Below the pieces are notes generated by a model, which ran no database searches, was not told the DNA's origin, and saw nothing but the letters and a program-made list of their open reading frames with translations. 34,623 bases of DNA from Verrucomicrobiota bacterium (GTDB lineage: Bacteria > Verrucomicrobiota > Verrucomicrobiia > Opitutales > Opitutaceae): positions 1 through 34,623 of the forward strand of contig QNAI01000017.1 in the NCBI GenBank assembly GCA_003641745.1. Direction: 5' to 3'. This document shows, in pieces, positions 32,236 to 34,623 of this stretch. The translations under genes and the position numbers were made by a program. The first letter of the stretch is position 1, and each line of letters begins with the position of its first letter.

Positions 32236-33288
32236 ATGGATGAAATCCGGATCAATGTCCGGTCCACCCATCAGGAAATGATGGACCATGACACTCTTTC
32301 ACCAAATATGAACACATCTCATCCGTGGCCCGGCGCCATCCGAAACGAGGTCGGCAAAGCCGTCCTCGGCCAGAATACCGTCATCGAACGTCTTCTGGTT
32401 GCACTCCTGGCAAACGGTCATGTCCTGCTCGAAGGCATGCCCGGATTGGCCAAGACACTCCTGATCAAAAGCTTGGGAACAGCACTCGGCCTTCAGTTTG
32501 AGCGCATTCAGTTTACACCTGATCTGCTGCCGAGCGACGTGGTGGGCACCATGGTATTCCAGCCCAAGGATGGCCGGTTCATCCCCCATCTCGGACCGGT
32601 CTTTGCCAACCTCGTGCTGGCGGATGAGATCAACCGGGCGCCGGCCAAAGTTCAAAGCGCTCTGCTCGAAGCCATGCAGGAACGCCAGGTAACGATCGGT
32701 GGGGAATCCCACCAATTGCCCGACCCTTTCTTCGTCATGGCGACACAGAACCCGGTCGAGCAGGAAGGCACCTACCCTCTTCCGGAGGCACAGCGCGACC
32801 GTTTTCTTTTCAAAGTGATCGTCGATTACCCGTCGGAGTCCGAAGAACGCGAAATGATGGCGCGCTGGGGGTTGATGACCACGCAACCTGCGCTTGAAGC
32901 CGTCTCCAACGGCGAGGAATTGCTGAGTCTGCGCGCCCGGGTGGACGAGGTACACATGGCCGAAGAGATCAAGGCCTACATCCTCACCCTGGTTCGCGCG
33001 ACGCGGGGCGGTGATCCGGGATCAAACGGGCGCCATCGCCACCTGTCCTATGGCGCCTCGCCACGCGCCTCTCTCGGATTATTCCAGGCAGGAAGGGCTC
33101 TGGCCTGGCTGCGAGGTCAGGACCACGTGACCCCCGGAATCATCCAGGAGGTCTTTCTCGAAACCATGCGTCACCGGATCGGTCTGACCTATGAAGCGGA
33201 AGCCGAAGAAGTCTCACCGGACGAGATCCTGCGGTCCATCATCGAGGAGACCCCGGTGCCAAAGGCGGGTCTGACCCTCGAAGGTTGA
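32236..33288 (+). CDS. MoxR-family AAA+ ATPase
   Basis: A cytoplasmic chaperone-like ATPase, generally acting with VWA proteins to mature or insert metal cofactors or to support the envelope. The motifs are Walker A GMPGLAKT (Lys73), Walker B LVLADEINRAP (Asp130, Glu131), the sensor region MATQNPVEQEGTYPLPEAQRDRF and the MoxR C-terminal lid with SPRASL. The start is uncertain: ATG 32236 is the longest frame, with later ATGs at 32278, 32281 and 32308; conserved sequence begins near residue 30. It heads the moxR-DUF58-batA cluster. The symbol is withheld because the family has many subgroups. Confidence 0.93.
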   Translation: MDEIRINVRSTHQEMMDHDTLSPNMNTSHPWPGAIRNEVGKAVLGQNTVIERLLVALLANGHVLLEGMPGLAKTLLIKSLGTALGLQFERIQFTPDLLPSDVVGTMVFQPKDGRFIPHLGPVFANLVLADEINRAPAKVQSALLEAMQERQVTIGGESHQLPDPFFVMATQNPVEQEGTYPLPEAQRDRFLFKVIVDYPSESEEREMMARWGLMTTQPALEAVSNGEELLSLRARVDEVHMAEEIKAYILTLVRATRGGDPGSNGRHRHLSYGASPRASLGLFQAGRALAWLRGQDHVTPGIIQEVFLETMRHRIGLTYEAEAEEVSPDEILRSIIEETPVPKAGLTLEG

Positions 33289-33310
33289 ACCGAAGCAAAG
33301 ATCCCCTCGT

Positions 33311-34231
33311 ATGGCGAAACCTTCTCCTTTGATCGCGGGAACGCCCAACGGCTCTGCTCCCCTCGGTCTGCTCCGCCGGATGGAATGGCGGGTCAAGCAC
33401 GCGGTCGAAAACGTCCTCAGCGGTGAGTACCGATCTGCCTTCCGCGGACGGGGCATGGAGTTCGACCAGGTCGTAAAGTACGAATTTGGCGACGATGTCC
33501 GCGACATCGACTGGAACGTCACCGCCCGCCTGGGTGAACCCTACCGCAAGAAGTTCATCGAAGAACGGGAGGTCTGCCTCTTCCTGCTCTTCGAGGACAC
33601 CCCTTCACTCCAGTTTGGATCCGGAGCCAGAAGCAAGCGCGAGAGCCTGCTTGAGCTCGCGGCTCTGGTCATGCTCCTCGGCGCGGTCAATCGCGACCGG
33701 GTCGGGCTTCTCTACGCATCGCCGGCAGGTTACCGGTTCCGACGCCCCGTCCCCGGACGCCAGGCCATCCTTCATTCCGCCTCGACCCTTCTGGGACACG
33801 AACCACCATCGATCGACGGTCCGGGAACGGCGGAAATCCCCTGGCGTTTCCTCGCCAGGGCCGCCCCGCGCCACAGTATCTTCATCTGGCTCGGAGACTT
33901 CCCGCCCAGAACGGAACCCGAGGGCTGGACCGTGATCAGGCGGCGTTACCAGGCGATGGGTTTTCGGATCGAGGACCCGTGGGAGCGCGAGCTTCCAAGG
34001 GCCGGAGCCCTGCCGGTCTTTGATCCGGTCGACGGTTCCATGGCCGTGGTCGATACCCGGGCATCTTCGCACCGCACCGCCCACACGAAATGGGTCCGCA
34101 AGAGAGACCAGGGTTTCGAAACACTCTTTCCTGAAACCACGAACCGTTTGAACCTGACCACCCTGGACACGCCGATCGATTCGATGGTTTCCTTCTTTCA
34201 CCGGCGATCGAGGCAGCCGGGTGGGCGCTGA
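33311..34231 (+). CDS. DUF58 domain protein of the MoxR/Bat cluster
   Basis: The 306 aa carry the DUF58 core GRGMEFDQVVKYEFGDDVRDIDWNVTARLGEPYRKKF, of which the run DDVRDIDWN is the hallmark. It continues into a VWA-like fold with EEREVCLFLLFEDTPSLQFG. It has no membrane segment. The function is unknown at molecular level; always found with MoxR and VWA proteins. The ATG at 33311 is 22 bases after moxR, and the BatA-like gene follows after six bases. Confidence in family is high, in role low. Confidence 0.92.
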   Translation: MAKPSPLIAGTPNGSAPLGLLRRMEWRVKHAVENVLSGEYRSAFRGRGMEFDQVVKYEFGDDVRDIDWNVTARLGEPYRKKFIEEREVCLFLLFEDTPSLQFGSGARSKRESLLELAALVMLLGAVNRDRVGLLYASPAGYRFRRPVPGRQAILHSASTLLGHEPPSIDGPGTAEIPWRFLARAAPRHSIFIWLGDFPPRTEPEGWTVIRRRYQAMGFRIEDPWERELPRAGALPVFDPVDGSMAVVDTRASSHRTAHTKWVRKRDQGFETLFPETTNRLNLTTLDTPIDSMVSFFHRRSRQPGGR

Positions 34232-34237
34232 ATTCGT

Positions 34238-34623
34238 ATGACCCAGTGGACACTCAACGATCCTCAGTGGCTCTTTCTCCTCGTGGGCCTGCCCATCGTG
34301 GCCTGGTTGCGGAGCCGCCGGACCCCGATCCTGTTGATGGTGCCATTTGCCTCATCCTGGCATCGCCCGGGCATCTCTGGCACCCGGTTCGGTTCGGCCA
34401 TCGCCGCCTATCTGGGTGCCATTCTGCTGATAGTGGCCCTCGCCCGCCCCCAACAGATCGACGACAAGCACGAGTCGGAACAAAGTGGATACGACATCGT
34501 CCTGGCGATCGATCTCTCCGGCAGCATGAAGGCTGAGGACTACCGGAGGGGCAGCAGCTACATCAACCGCTGGCAGGCGGTCAAACCGGTCATCGAAGCG
34601 TTTATCCGCGACCGGTCAAATGA
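34238..34623 (+). CDS. BatA-like VWA membrane protein (5' part, cut by window end)
   Basis: The first 128 residues of a longer gene. An N-terminal membrane helix (about 11-24, WLFLLVGLPIVAWL), a second one (about 53-69, SAIAAYLGAILLIVALA), the motif ARPQ, then the VWA start YDIVLAIDLSGSMKAEDY with MIDAS residues Asp92, Ser94 and Ser96. This is the BatA/BatB plan, with the first helix pair placing the VWA domain on one side of the membrane. The frame is open to the last base; the final TGA letters are out of frame and not a stop. It starts with ATG six bases after the DUF58 gene. Confidence 0.88.
   Translation, partial: MTQWTLNDPQWLFLLVGLPIVAWLRSRRTPILLMVPFASSWHRPGISGTRFGSAIAAYLGAILLIVALARPQQIDDKHESEQSGYDIVLAIDLSGSMKAEDYRRGSSYINRWQAVKPVIEAFIRDRSN

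Noticed and set aside
34246-34536. Plus-strand frame of 96 aa near the window end
   Set aside because: It is out of frame with the BatA-like gene starting at 34238, which has clear helices and a VWA motif.

Overview
The window (about 60% GC) looks like a chromosomal segment from a member of the Verrucomicrobiota, most likely class Opitutae. Three things point that way. There is a 51-residue small basic protein of the chlamydial/verrucomicrobial type (5799-5954). A large secreted metalloprotease (1734-3965) ends in two copies of a roughly 129-residue repeat with LIGGF and RALGPSL blocks, which I know from Opitutae exoproteins. The intergenic spaces are also rich in short dispersed palindromic repeats. 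The phylum call is firm inference; the class call is tentative. I saw no rRNA, tRNA, CRISPR array, prophage or plasmid gene.

Layout. 1-755 holds no gene I can support. 756-5550 is a minus-strand run: a two-helix membrane protein, the metzincin protease, then rpoZ-smpB-trmL. 5799-8126 is plus strand: the small basic protein with a clear terminator, and a single-chain fusion of a Gfo/Idh/MocA oxidoreductase with an aldo/keto reductase. 8598-13271 is the minus-strand operon yajC-secDF-recJ. 13366-16414 is plus strand: speA and a PfkB-family sugar kinase. 16480-20871 is the minus-strand group metK-ahcY-cysI, which makes SAM, recycles SAH and reduces sulfite. 21333-23632 is a plus-strand unit of a CheY-like receiver, a 67-residue unknown and a GspE/PilB-type ATPase. 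23757-26470 is the minus-strand operon hemW, lipoprotein, M23 peptidase. 26535-27440 encodes another lipoprotein. 27427-29609 is a minus-strand pair, an endonuclease/exonuclease/phosphatase family protein and an M48 protease. 30001-34623 is a plus-strand run: xseB-dxs, then moxR, a DUF58 protein and a BatA-like VWA protein cut by the window end.

Most genes are housekeeping. The unusual signal is in the repeats. An 84-bp block at 4049-4132 and 16413-16496 consists of a 30-bp-arm perfect palindrome plus 20 further bases. Its outer edge supplies the last codons and stop codon of two unrelated genes (trmL and cysI), and its 4-nt loop is inverted between copies. A second palindrome family (336-369, 8144-8173) shows paired compensatory changes. 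A third family (4620-4761, 23651-23738) carries an optional hairpin. A 279-bp element with 32-bp terminal inverted repeats at 29655-29933 looks like a MITE. An 80-bp-period array lies between speA and the sugar kinase, and the kinase start codon falls inside its last unit. I found no clear undescribed multi-gene defence or metabolic system. The best functional leads are the receiver/67-aa/ATPase unit, the fused dehydrogenase-reductase, a small lipoprotein resembling the SecD periplasmic domain, and a hairpin-rich leader in front of metK.
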